Below are positions 1 to 13,760 of a DNA stretch of 64,000 nt, one piece after another. The notes beneath the pieces were generated by a model. That model did not search any database. It had not been told where the DNA came from and saw only the letters and a list, made by a program, of their open reading frames with translations. This stretch comes from Eimeria necatrix (lineage: Eukaryota; Apicomplexa; Conoidasida; Eucoccidiorida; Eimeriidae). The stretch covers positions 62,001-126,000 of the forward strand of contig NW_013653353.1 of NCBI RefSeq assembly GCF_000499385.1, given 5' to 3'. The first letter of the stretch is position 1. The number at the start of each line of letters is the position of its first letter. A program made the position numbers and the translations under genes.

Positions 1-2633
<2,633 letters not shown>

Positions 2634-5083
2634 GCCGGCCCTCCTGTTGCTGCTATACCAAAGTGCAACGATGAGCAGGCAACGGGGCGCCACCTGCTCT
2701 CACCACCGATGCTTCCATGTGACAGCACGAAGGCAGCGACGGGCGCTGCTGTGGTTACAGCGCCTAATGAAATTTCGCAGTGTTGTCTCAACTACTTCCA
2801 CCTGCCGGCGTGGCCAACACGGCACGCCTTTCCTGCTTAGTTGCTTCCAACAAAAAGAAAAAATGCAAGATGAAGGCAAAACTGCGCCCACAACAAAACC
2901 ATAACACCCACACCAGCAGAGGCAACGGCAGCGGCAGCCAGAGCACACCGCTCCAGCCAGCCTTCCGTGTCTGTCCGTCGGCCACAGCTGGCCCTTCGCC
3001 TCCACTTGAGTATAGGGTTCGACTGCTGTATTTACAAAAATCCGTTATACTGCTTCATTGGCAGTAGCATCCAGTTGACTTCTGACCGAGTAAGGAGGAG
3101 GGGACTGAGGGGCTGCCAGTTGCGGCTGCTGGAAGCCAAGATTCCGCGAAAGGCGAAGTTTACTGCAACTGTAGATGACAAGCAGCCCCCTTGCACACTA
3201 CGAGTTTTGTCGATGATATATTAATACGAATGACTGTGCAGGATACATTGGTCTCGCGCCTGTGGGAACCCAGCTTTGGGCAACAGTTTTGCGTGCATGT
3301 TGCCAAGGGTGTAGCATTGTTGCATTCAGATAGTGTCATCTCCTCAGAATACTGTACCTTAAGCATGGCTTATTTATGAGGAACTGCATGAGCCAGTAGA
3401 AAGCCACAAAAACGTGGAGCTTGTGTTGCTACGTTTTGGTGGAGGCTCAGAGGGGCTCTGAAGATCATTAGTGGCGTCGAGGGAGGGATTCCAAAAGAAC
3501 CGTAAGCATTTTGCCATTTTGGCATTGATTGTTTCAAGTTTGCCCGCGCCCGTAACAGGTGTCAAGGGCATCCGGTCCTACGGAGTGTGCCGCGTTTCTC
3601 CAGGGCGGGCTGTCTCAACATCGCCGTTACGTTTAACGAAACCTACAGTTAACAAGAAATATAATTGTTGTTGCGCCATGCTACGGAACGCATTTGATAA
3701 AGTGTTTCAGCTTGCCCGCTGCTTGTCAGGCCCTCGGCTATTTTCGCCTTTCACTTCGTTTTGGATTAGCAGTCCGTCTTCATTTGCACTTCGCTGCGGA
3801 TTAGCTGTGCGTCCTCCTTTCCACTTCGCTGCGGATCAGAAGTGCGTCATCTGTTTTTCCACTGCGCTCTGTCACGCAGTGCTTGTGCAATTCGGATCAG
3901 TAGACGCTGAACAACTTCGTTTGCCACTAGCTCCGTCGAACCACTCTGACATCCTGTGCGCGTTTGTCCCTTTGCATTTGACCCCAATCTTTGGATACCA
4001 AATTCCAATGCCGTTTTAAAGTACGATAAGCAGCAAATGATTGGGAACTTAAGAGTAGTGCGTTTGATGATGTTATATGGAGGTTCCACCAGCGGTCGCG
4101 GAAGCCCTCAGATAAATCATGCGCGCCAGAGTTGAACTCTGCTCCACGCAGTCTTCGGATTATATATGTGGCAGGCATGTGTGCACAGCACTGTACCAAA
4201 ATCTTTCCTTTTTTACATTTCAGCACTTTAAAGTAGCTTAGGGATTCTTAGCTCTTCAGTAGTATCATGTGCCTCAACAGCCATGGCAAAGCTTCCGTTA
4301 CGATTCCTCCCAGTCGAAATTCGGCTGACGTGCAGGTAGCATCACTGGTTCCAGCGAATTCCTCACAATTCCGCTTTCCTTATATTGTCAGGCTGGACCA
4401 CCACGTTGTGCACTAAAACCCCATTTTACTGCGGTGCATACACCTGATACTACGTAGTGCCTGAAACTTGAAAGTACTCGCTAGAGACTTGAGGTGGGAA
4501 CCCCGAATATTGGCAATCCATGCTGCATCGCCTGCGATTTTAGGAGCCGGCTTTGGGTCCTTGGACGATTGTGATGGAGTTTTCAAAGCTGTCGCTGCTG
4601 TTGCAGTAGGCTGTGATTCGGTGCATTGCAATAGAAACAAGAGATGGTCTCCAAAACCATATAATTCACACTGTGTTGATTAACGCACTAACTAAAGATA
4701 ACTACGATGCAAAGGAGCTCACTTCTCCGGTATCAGTCCAAGTTCAATCTGAGCTTACGCTTGGATTGTGGAGCTGGCAAGAGGTACTGAGGCTGCAGCG
4801 AGCAGCACGCCTACTCACGGGGGAAGCAACAAACGGGAAGGGATAGGCCTTCCTTTTGGAAGTTCGACACAGAATGATGGCATCTGAATCTTCTAAAGCA
4901 CAAGTGGCGTCTACAGTGGATAAACGTAGAAATGAACATCTGCAGTAGAACTGAGGAGCCACGTTGTAGCCGAGCTATGCTTAGTTCATTACAATCAGCA
5001 AGGTGTTCCGGGGGAAATTTCAGACGCTTCATCAGAATAAAACGTATTGTTTCATCTGTTGTGCACACAGGGGCCTCCACCAT
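2634..5083. other. Non-coding stretch left of the retroelement remnant
   Basis: No convincing exon was found. Short open frames occur on both strands but lack family resemblance and are the size expected by chance. The only structure seen is a 35-bp tandem repeat near 3752-3856, listed separately. The region presumably holds the promoter of the minus-strand m-AAA protease gene just right of 2633. Confidence 0.5.
3752..3856. repeat. 35-bp tandem repeat, three diverged copies
   Basis: Three head-to-tail units start at 3752, 3787 and 3822, an exact 35-bp spacing. Each opens with CACTTCG and carries a GGATTAG or GGATCAG core followed by GTGCGTC or a variant. Units differ at several positions, so this is an old duplication. 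A weaker fourth start may lie at 3860. It lies in intergenic DNA with no gene assigned. Confidence 0.75.
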
Positions 5084-6850
5084 CTAGCATTCGAACTGTG
5101 CTTGCCGCGCAACCGTGGAACGGGCGCGTGATAAGTGCACACGATCGAGCACCTTGTCAGACTGGAAAGACCAGGCCACCTTATGTTCCGTCAGCCAATC
5201 CAAATGCAAGGCTAAATCATAGGGAACGGTTCCCACTAAGAAGTCCCCGGAAAAGCGTGCATGTCCGCACCACATGGTCCAACCCGTCACAACCCAACCA
5301 ATGCGTATTTGTTCACCTGTGGCTACGGTGAACCTATGCCTTTCCGGAGGTCTCCACACCTTGAGCTGCAGCCTTTGGACTAATGAAGATTCTTGAAGGG
5401 CCAGTGGCCAAGAGAGCCTAACATGGACTCCCTGCCAGCTCAACAAGAAGCACCGCCGTCGCACCCACATAGCACAATGCTCCCCCTCTGTTGCAAGGCT
5501 CCTTTGCACAAGTTTCCCGCCACCAGTGCGGCCCAATCGCTATTACTTCTAGCCTGCAGCCTTCTTCTGTTACCTCTGCAGACTTCCTGCTGCTAGCCGT
5601 CTTTGCGCCTGGAACCTCCTCACTCAGGATCGTCGCCGACCCAGACTCCCACTGCGTTTCCGAAAGCGGCTGAGCCCCTTCCGCGTGCCCATCGCTCGTG
5701 TTAGTTCCTTCCGCAGTGTTGAGTTGGGTTCCCCACTCAAGGGAGACTGGAATGGCATTGGGGCGTGTCTCTACCGCACACATCATCCCTTTGCCATGGC
5801 TACGAGACCTAGAAAGCTCGTCTCCAACCACGCCTTGGCCCCCCTGTTTAATCGTTCCGTCTTCTCAGTGCTAGGACATGTGGGCTCCCTACTGCTCCCT
5901 TCCTCTGGCTCGGTCCGGCCTCATTCGTACGTAGGACAGTCCCGTGCTTAGTGTCCCACACCGCCACACTTCTTGCAGGTGCCCCCCAGACGCTTGGTAA
6001 GTTCTTCCTTGCTGCGAAAAACGCGTGACGCGTGTCCGTGACTCTGACACTCATATCAGTTTCCGGTGTTTCCCCCGGGCCGATTTTCGTTTTCCTGGCG
6101 CTGACAGGGTCCATTTCCCTGGACAGCAGCTCTGATGACTCGACTGGCCCTTCCTCGTAGCTCTAAAACGCTCTGCTTAGGCTCGTAAAGGCGCGCTTCG
6201 GCTCTTGCCGCTTGTTCACAAGCGGGGTACTTCACAAGCCCACTATTTGTTATGAGGAGATGGAGGTCCGTTGGTAGCGTGGCGCAGTAATAGTCAGCGA
6301 GTTCGTCGGGGGCGACCCCCACGCCACGCCGTGCTACAGCTCCAAAGTGGTCCGTGCATTCCTTAGGGTTGCCATTCCACCTACCCTAGCCAACTCCGTT
6401 AAGAACTCCGTTAACAATTGACTCTGCGACATTGTTTTGTCGAGCCGCTCTAAAAGCCTGCGCTGTACCGTCGCCCAGTCGCTTAGGTCGATAGCTGGCC
6501 GTAGATACATCCAAGAAGTTAGAGCCGGGCCAACAAGTTGGACCATAAGTGCGCTTCCCCACTTGAGCGGCTCCAAACCCATCTGCGTATACAGACGCTC
6601 GATGCGCGGCAAAAGGCCTGCATAATGCTGCCGTCTTCTGGTAGTATGGGAAGCGTTGCGCCCGATTCCCCGGTCCCGTCTACAACACTTCCTATCACAC
6701 TCATAGTGGACTGGAATTGGTCCCACATGGCGAAGGGACTGTCCCATGGAATAACATTGGTCATAGGTATCACCTGTGGGGCGTCTCCTTATGCGCATGC
6801 GGCCGCTCTTTCACGGTGGGCTTCGGAGTTGCATGACGATGATGGGCCGG
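5084..6850 (-). mobile_element. Decayed Ty3/gypsy-type LTR retrotransposon remnant (gag, zinc knuckle, protease fragment)
   Basis: Reading leftwards on the minus strand, broken frames recall a retrotransposon gag. About 6850-6330 has the capsid-like stretch with GPALTSWMYL and LTEFLTELAR. After a frame change near 6380 the gag continues with DELADYYCATLP and an Ala/Arg-rich tail. Around 5936-5977 lies a CCHC zinc knuckle, C-x2-C-x4-H-x4-C, broken by a TAA. Further left (about 5430-5084) is a retropepsin-like segment ending in HLDWLTEHKVAW, the strand after the active-site loop; the aspartate expected in the catalytic DTG/DSG triplet appears replaced and the frame shifts nearby. Reverse transcriptase, RNase H and integrase are not recognisable, and no LTRs were identified. 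At least three frame breaks and several stops show it is inactive. It was identified by motif recognition only. Confidence 0.72.
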
Positions 6851-9800
6851 TCCCCCGCTCGGCATTTTGCGTACTGACATTGTAGAACTCTCCTGCTGTG
6901 TGGGGCCGATAACGCGTCCAGTTGCGGAGTTGCATCCCTTATCGAGCGAAGATATCTAGGTGTGATTCATTGAAACATAGTATTTGTACTCCCAAATCCG
7001 GAAAGAAAAAAGATTTCATCCCGGAGCAGCCCCCAAATGTAGTGCACATCACCTACTTCTGCGACTAGGCTTGTACCTGCCCCCTAGAGTAGGGGCCTAC
7101 GATAACCGTCTACCTTCGGAGCATTTCCTTGAAAAAGTGGTCCAAATATCACGATATACATTTATCCATAATTTGTCAAAATCTGGTTTCTTGAAAATCC
7201 CCTCCACTCGGGGTTCTCGCCTCCTAGGCCCTGTGGGGAGGAGTCCTGCACCGGTGCCGGCGCTAGCGCTATCGCCAGCCCCAATCTCCAGGTATTTACA
7301 GGCACGTCCAGTGTATACATGCTAATTCGCCGACAAATTGCCATACTTCGATCCTAGTAAGAGGGTCCTGTCCTCGTTCAGTGTTATGACTTCTTGTGCG
7401 CAGCCAGCTAGCTATCTTCTATAGGTCACCAGCAAACCCTATAGTAGTGCCTGTGCACTACAGATGATGCACTCGTCAGATTACGTTCCCTGTGCACCCT
7501 CAGCAGTTTCTTTGATTTTAATTCCGCCTGTTCCAATCTGGGATTTTACCATTTGCAGGGGAATGTCTATTTGCTTGGACTGTCTTGGGCAGAAACGTCC
7601 GTTTGTGTCTTTTTCCTTTCCGTGGTGGAGGCGCCAATTTCACTCCGATTGTTCCGTCGAACCATCCTTCGCGCAAGCGCCATTGGCGCAACCGTTCTCC
7701 TGTGGCTTTATCATGTGTTGATGTGCTGAGGGTATGCTGCTGTATATGGAAATATGTGAGAGGGCCCGCATATTTTGGAGCAATTCACGAATTGCAGCCT
7801 CTGAAGCCCTCGCTACACTTTAAGACGCCGCAAACCCAAGACAAGCTCCCGCTGAGGAATTGGCTGGGTCTAGCCGCTGTAGAGCTCTCTTTTCGTGTAC
7901 GCGCTTCACATATTCCGTGTTCTGGGTGGGCCTTTTTCAAAGTACATGGTCTCCTAGAACGGAGTTGTTGTTCCAGTTCATAACACAGCGTTAGTACTAC
8001 TCAGCCCCACGACTACCTTTTGCTGAGACTGATCCACCCCTCAGGCATGCTTCCTCAGTGTGTTTCCAACATCCAAACTACCAGCTTTGATATATTGCGC
8101 AAATTGGACAAAAGTGTGGTCCACTTTGCTGCCTTCCTCGGGCTTCTTAGTGTAGTGCCCAGGTGTAGTGAGTCGGCGCCTACACTGTCACTACGTATAT
8201 TCTCGGACAAGTCTGACTCTCTACACTTAGTCTCACATGCACTACTCAGGATCGCAAGCAATTATTTGAGCATTCACCTAACAGTTCATGACAGTAATAC
8301 TCAACACTAGCACAGGTTAAAGCCACGTATTGACACAAGCCAATTTAAAAGCAAAACTGGTCCTACCGGAAAGTGCACTGGAATTCTGACACTCACAAGC
8401 CTGCAGTTGTGCAGAGCGGCGCATCCTCCAGTAGCATTGAAGTATCGAAATATAAGGGCTAATTTTACGTAAGGCTCGCGCTGTTTGGCTACACACAGCA
8501 ACAGCTGCAACGTAAGGGCACTCTGAAGACGCTGTACATCCGAGAGAGCACTATGGCCCAGTTTCTAGCTTGTAACACTGTACCTTTCTCTGGTTTTATA
8601 TTTCAGTGCTTCATATCACCAAATTGGATTGCTTCACGAAGCAGAACCGCCACAATGCGTGGATATGCCAAAGCAGATTTGACTCTGAAGAAAGCCAACT
8701 GCCAGTACACTCGAGGAGTTCCCCGGGAAAAAGGGAAAGAGCGGCAGTATTTTCCGCAATTCATGTGATGTGAACGTCGAAAATATTTCTCAAAGACAGG
8801 GCTATTCCCGTTTTCTTCACGCAGCGCTCGTTAATTTCGAAGACAAACGCCACGCCCACTGGTAAAAGCCACTGGAAAACTTTGCATGCAGTAGCTCGTA
8901 TTATACGTACTTTTCACCCGCATTTAAGTCAATAAATACGTTCTCTCTCAGAATGAGACCAAACCATGTCCGTAGTCACCGAAACTTTCCCTGGATTTAA
9001 AGAAGACTGCGGGAGGTACATCCCGCTTGAGCAGTTTCACATGACCTTTGGATGGAAGTGGTACCTTCCTAGCCTCTCCAGATTGTAAGCCCGGCTTCCC
9101 TCTTCATTCTGTTACTTTAGTCTTACTTATGTATAAGAGCCGCAATACTGCCCGTCTGCAGACACACACAGGAGCTGTAGGCCCCGGAAGTGCAGCAGTG
9201 GCATCACCGCAGTGCGAGAGAAAAGCATATTGTTGGGGATTCGATGCCTGACCCTCCAGGTTTTTAATTAAATGAGTTGATCTTTCCTATTGAGGTCTTT
9301 CAAATGAGAAATATGCGAAACTGCACAGTTGCAAAGCTCTTCTTCGTGTCACAACATGGTTGAAGCTTTACTTACCGCCAACTGAGCTTCTCTGCGTTTC
9401 CGCTTTTATTCGCACATGATCAACGCCACATCTGCGTCTCGTATGAGATTCATGCACTACAGGATTAAAGGCAGTGGCCAGGAAAGTGTGACGAATCCAT
9501 GGCTGCTTTTCAGTGTTCTGAGAGATGTTGCCCATTCATTCTCACGGCCGCTACTTCTCCCTAGCTTTCACTAAATGAACGATTCCATTATTTCCCTCAC
9601 ATTGAATGTTCCAAACCTTGCCAAAACTGAAATGAACTGTCTTCCGTGTCTGTTCCTTTAGTCATACGCGGAAGCATCTCCAGGTTGCAGGGCAGTTTCC
9701 ACGCCCTTAGTTTAGTAGCTCTTTTCGAAGCCGCTTGATGCGCTTTGCCTGGGCGTTTCACCTTTCTCACTTCCAAAGCATATTCACTTGCGTTCGTCAT

Positions 9801-10211
9801 GTTGTGCCGAACCTGCTTCATGTTTTTTCACCTCACTGCCATTGCAGTAACTCCGCTGCAGAGCGCGCAGCCACACTCTTTCAGGTATTATTGTTGTGCT
9901 GTGTGCTCCTATTCCTTCATTTCACTGGAGGGTCATAGTAGGGGCTTCAAGCTCTGTTGTTCGATCTCCCTGTGTGTGTTTCCTGCAGTCACAACGTGTG
10001 CTCGTATTGTCCGCCGTATCGTTTTTTTCGTCTTCCGGAGGAGTCTTCCTCCTCTGAGGCCGCCCCTCTTTGCATCTGCACACTTCGGTGCATGTCAACT
10101 CGTGGACTTGTTTGCCTACGTGACAGAAGGCTGGATTTGTCTTTGTGCCATGCTGGTTGTGCCTGTTGACGGCGTCTCGCAGCACGGGATATCAGTCGAA
10201 CGGAGAGCATA
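6851..10211. other. Non-coding stretch between retroelement remnant and glyoxalase-like gene
   Basis: No exon with family resemblance was found on either strand. The open frames near 7464-7983 and 8553-8768 have no recognisable motif. A small palindrome (CCCCTAGAGTAGGGG) lies near 7080. The right end, roughly 9700-10211, should hold the promoter and 5' UTR of the downstream plus-strand gene, and an additional upstream exon of that gene cannot be excluded. Confidence 0.45.
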
Positions 10212-13200
10212 ATGGAGAAACTTCCTACAATCATTTTACCTGGGGCTGAAGTACCGTCGTCCAGTCCGAGAGCGGGTGGGTGTAGTCTAGCAAGCTTGAG
10301 CAGTAGATCCATTCATGAAACTGCCCAGTGTAAATATGCTGCCTCTCTTCTACCTATTTTCTTGTATGCAGCATGCCACTTTGATTTTAGTGCGTTCCAT
10401 GTGGGTGCTTCGACCTACTTTCTTGTATGCAGCATGCCACTTTGATTTTAGTACGTTCCATGGGAGTGATGTGAAAGGTCTCGTTGTCGCAACCCTTCGA
10501 GTAGGACTGCTCTTTTTGGTGTTGCACATCGGCTCCATATAGCCGTCTTTATGCATTCTTGCTGCTGATCACTCCATTGCTTCACATGCTGTGCTTTTTT
10601 CAGCCAGCTCGTTAGGTTCTTTGGAGAAGCTGCAAACTAGTATTAGAAATTCTCCGCTACGCCTTGGCGGAATCCGTCTGCGCTGTCCTCGCCCTCAACA
10701 GTTGGTGGATGAGTTTTACGTAAAGCGTCTGGGGATGCAGGAGCTGGCGCTGAGCTCTTTGGGAAACAAAGCAGGCTGCGGCGGGGCATTGGGGTTCTCC
10801 TTTGTGCTCCCACCGAGGTCTCAGCTTCACCAAGTGCTGCAGCAGCTGTCACTTCGCTCCCAACACAGACGGAGCAGCAGCTCTAGTAGCAGAGCAGACA
10901 TAGCCAGCTCTTTGGCGGATGAAGTGGGGGGGAGTGGAAAGTTGTCTTTGAAGGAGAACGAAGTTAACCCTAGCGGGGTTTCCAGTAGACGCACTAGCTT
11001 TGGGAGCCAGTATTCAAGCAGGAACGTCGGGAATTTTCCAGCGTTGTCGGGAAGTCGTTTCGCAGCATTTGAGTTCTTCTCGCCGGCAGAAATTGATAGT
11101 ATGCTTGCCGAAGCATCCGAATCTGCAGATAATCACCCATCATTGAGCAGTACGCATGATACACTGTCGCTGTGAGCGGGAGCTAATTTGCCTGTTGAGC
11201 AGTCACGAGCAATATCTCGCAAGTGTGTGTCCTCCAATAATATGTGTAGCCGCGCTTGATGGGCATTCATCGCGAGCTCGAAATTAGTTCTGCTCAACTC
11301 TCTTTACATGTTATATCTCTGTGGCCCCTTCTGAGCAGTCAAGCCCAAGAATTGGCTGAGACATCCTGGTGGTCAGTTTGTGCTGGAGTTTGTCCCGGTG
11401 CAGAAGGTGGGGGGAATGTATAAGCCATTCGAGAACCACGCGTGTGACGCGTTTACCCACTTGGCCTTCAGCGTCTGCGTAAGGCACATCCCTTCGTTGT
11501 TGCCGCAACTTTCTTTTCAGCTTCTGTCAGCTTTTTGGGGCTTACTGCCGCCGCGTAATGGCGCGATTATAGCATTTCAAAGATATTAAGTAACTAGGGT
11601 CTGCACGAAGAGTGAAGCGTGCACAAAAGGTGCCTCAAAAATAATTTGGATATCCTGCATCTGCTTCTTCTCAACGTGGCATTGCGTGGACGCTGTCCAC
11701 GATTCTTTGTCTGCAAATTTGTCTGAGGAGAGCAGAATTGGAGCTGTAGTTGCGTTTTGCTTCCCTTTCGTTGTTTCGACTTCAGGACGTTGATGCAGTT
11801 GCAGTGGATTTATCGCAACATATGGTTCGCGTACAGCCAGCTGGGCAATTCTTGGATATGGCCTATGCTGCCAGTTTCACAGACCCTCAAAATTTTACTG
11901 GCCGCCTACTGCAGTACATGAGGTAAGCTCGAAAGTTACAACTAATCTTTGGTGCTAAATGGGGCTCATGAGCACGGAATGTTAGTTCTTGTTGGTGACA
12001 ACGTGTCTGTAGAAATTCTCGAGAGTTTTTGGCTCCGTATTGGTTCTGCCACTTGGATTCTTTTGTTGGTTTCTCGTCTGATCCAGTGAATATAAAATGG
12101 CCTCGTTGAAGGCACTTTTAAGTGGGGAGTCACGACATTCTTCTTCACCAGAACCACCGCCAGATGACCCTGAAGAACGCAGGAAGCTTAACCAGGGGCC
12201 TCCTGACACATCAGTAGGATCGAAGGATGAGGCGGACACTACACATCCGTATCCGTTTCCGTCTCCTCAAAGCAGCTGCTGTTCATTATCAGTACCGGGT
12301 TCTGTTGCGTCTTCTTTCTTCTCTAACGAACGAGATGGTGAGTCTTCTGGGAAAGGAAACAAGCCGTGCATGATCGGTTACGTGAATTTCCTAGCAGTTC
12401 TGCTTTGAATCTTTAAGTGTCTAGAAGAACTTCATCCTAGGTCAAAGGCAATATTTGAGGCATCAGTTTGTGGCACCACTGTTCGATCGTAGGCTGTTTG
12501 CCAGCACCCACACCAGAGGAGGTTAAAGCCGTCGAGTTATCGGACAGCTCTTCGCCCTCTTTTCGCTTTGATACGCTTCCTCTGCAAAAGCTTCCCGTCC
12601 TCCATCACATTGAGATTTCTGTTGCGGACGTGAAGAAGACGCTTGCATTTTACGAAAACGTAAGGGGCTTGCTGCTGTGTACATATTCCGTTGTTGATTT
12701 TTTTCGATTACTACTTGGCAAGAACACAAGGGAGCATATGCTTGCCATTGGCCGGTAGCAGCTTGTGAATCCCTGCTTTTGTCCCTTGTTGGTGTTCCCT
12801 CCTGCTTCTTGGACGAGCCGCTGTAGGCTTTTCTCTATGAAGCTTTCTGCCTCTGCTTGCCTCAGTTTTTCATTTGAATTCCTTTCATTGCCTTTTCCGA
12901 CATGTCACAGCAAGTTGTGAACGTTTATTAGCGCGTGCTCGTGCATAGGTGTGTTTCTGTGCATGATTTTTGTGTTCGTAGGTGTTGGGAATGACGCTGA
13001 TAGACAAGAAGACAGCGCATGGCTTTGGTTTCACTCTTTACTTCCTTTCACTTGAAGCCCCAACAAACACTTCACTTCATTACTGGTTGTGGACCCAGCG
13101 ATTCTCTACAATCTGCATTAAAGTACGAATAACGAGGATGCATGGCCACCTACATCTGAAAGAGATCGTGTCTGAGTCACCTAGTGGTTTTCTCTCTCTG

Positions 13201-13760
13201 CGATTGCCTTGTTGTTTGCTTTTGTATTCACTGCCTTTTCCTTAATTTTGCCTCTCGGGCTTACCTTTCTTGTTCTTGGCGTCCAGGCCTCGTTAATATT
13301 GTCAGCGCAGGGCTTTTTGTTGATGCATTTTTGTGCTGCTGTTTTCCTCCCAATGTGCATTCGTCTGGATTGTGATCTGCCAGTGTTCTCACTGGAGAAG
13401 AGCAAGCTGTTTGCACCGTTTGCTGTTTTTCAAAGTTTTTCGATGGGTGCAGTTATAGAACTCTGGATGAAACACGGGAGTCGCTTGACACTTCTTTCGT
13501 TTTTTCTGCTTTCTTTGCATTGTCTTCAGGTACACACAGATGGTACTCCGGTGAAAGACTACGAGGACCTCCAGCCACATGAGTGCGGCTTTTTGGGCAT
13601 TTCATTTCTCTGCGCAGAAAGTGAAGGAGCGAACCTTCTAAAAAGAATAAAATCATACAATATTGGAGTTGATACTGTCGATGACGAGGTATATGGACAG
13701 CAAGTTCTGTTGCTAAGAGATCCACAAAATATTCCAATACGTATTGCACTGACGAACTAA
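10212..13760 (+). CDS. Glyoxalase-I-like protein with two VOC modules
   Basis: Member of the vicinal oxygen chelate superfamily, organised like two-module glyoxalase I. Exons: 10212-10329, 10604-11149, 11339-11478, 11786-11922, 12087-12337, 12493-12659, 12982-13122, 13530-13760; all phases agree and the product is 576 aa. Module 1 has the opening strand GGIRLRC, the FYVKRLGM turn, a long Ser-rich insert, then GGQFVLEF and DAFTHLAFSV. A Pro/Ser-rich linker follows, then module 2: HHIEISVADV, FYENVLGM, GFTLYFLS, HECGFLGISF and DPQNIPIRI. Compared with the four metal ligands of human GLO1 (Gln/His, Glu, His, Glu), module 1 keeps the Glu (VLEF) and His (THLAF), and module 2 keeps only the first His. 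Catalysis is therefore uncertain; it may resemble the apicomplexan glyoxalase-I-like proteins rather than an active lyase. The 3' end of exon 2 is the weakest junction: an alternative is GTGAGC at 11172 joined to 11361. No clear signal peptide is seen at this ATG. Confidence 0.85.
10352..10468. repeat. 61-bp tandem duplication inside intron 1 of the glyoxalase-like gene
   Basis: Two copies start at 10352 and 10413. About 56 bases align with roughly four mismatches, including the shared core CTTGTATGCAGCATGCCACT. Both copies carry a TATGCAG that resembles a splice acceptor, but the phase-compatible acceptor used in the gene model is further right at 10601-10603. Confidence 0.85.

Noticed and set aside
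3471..4019. 182-codon plus-strand open frame over the 35-bp repeat
   Set aside because: No family resemblance; the 35-bp repeat period is not a multiple of three, so the repeats are read in different frames, as expected for non-coding DNA.
13209..13529. Open frame running into the last exon of the glyoxalase-like gene
   Set aside because: It is an intron read in frame; a good acceptor (TCTTCAG) at 13529 and agreement of the joined protein with the VOC fold support splicing.
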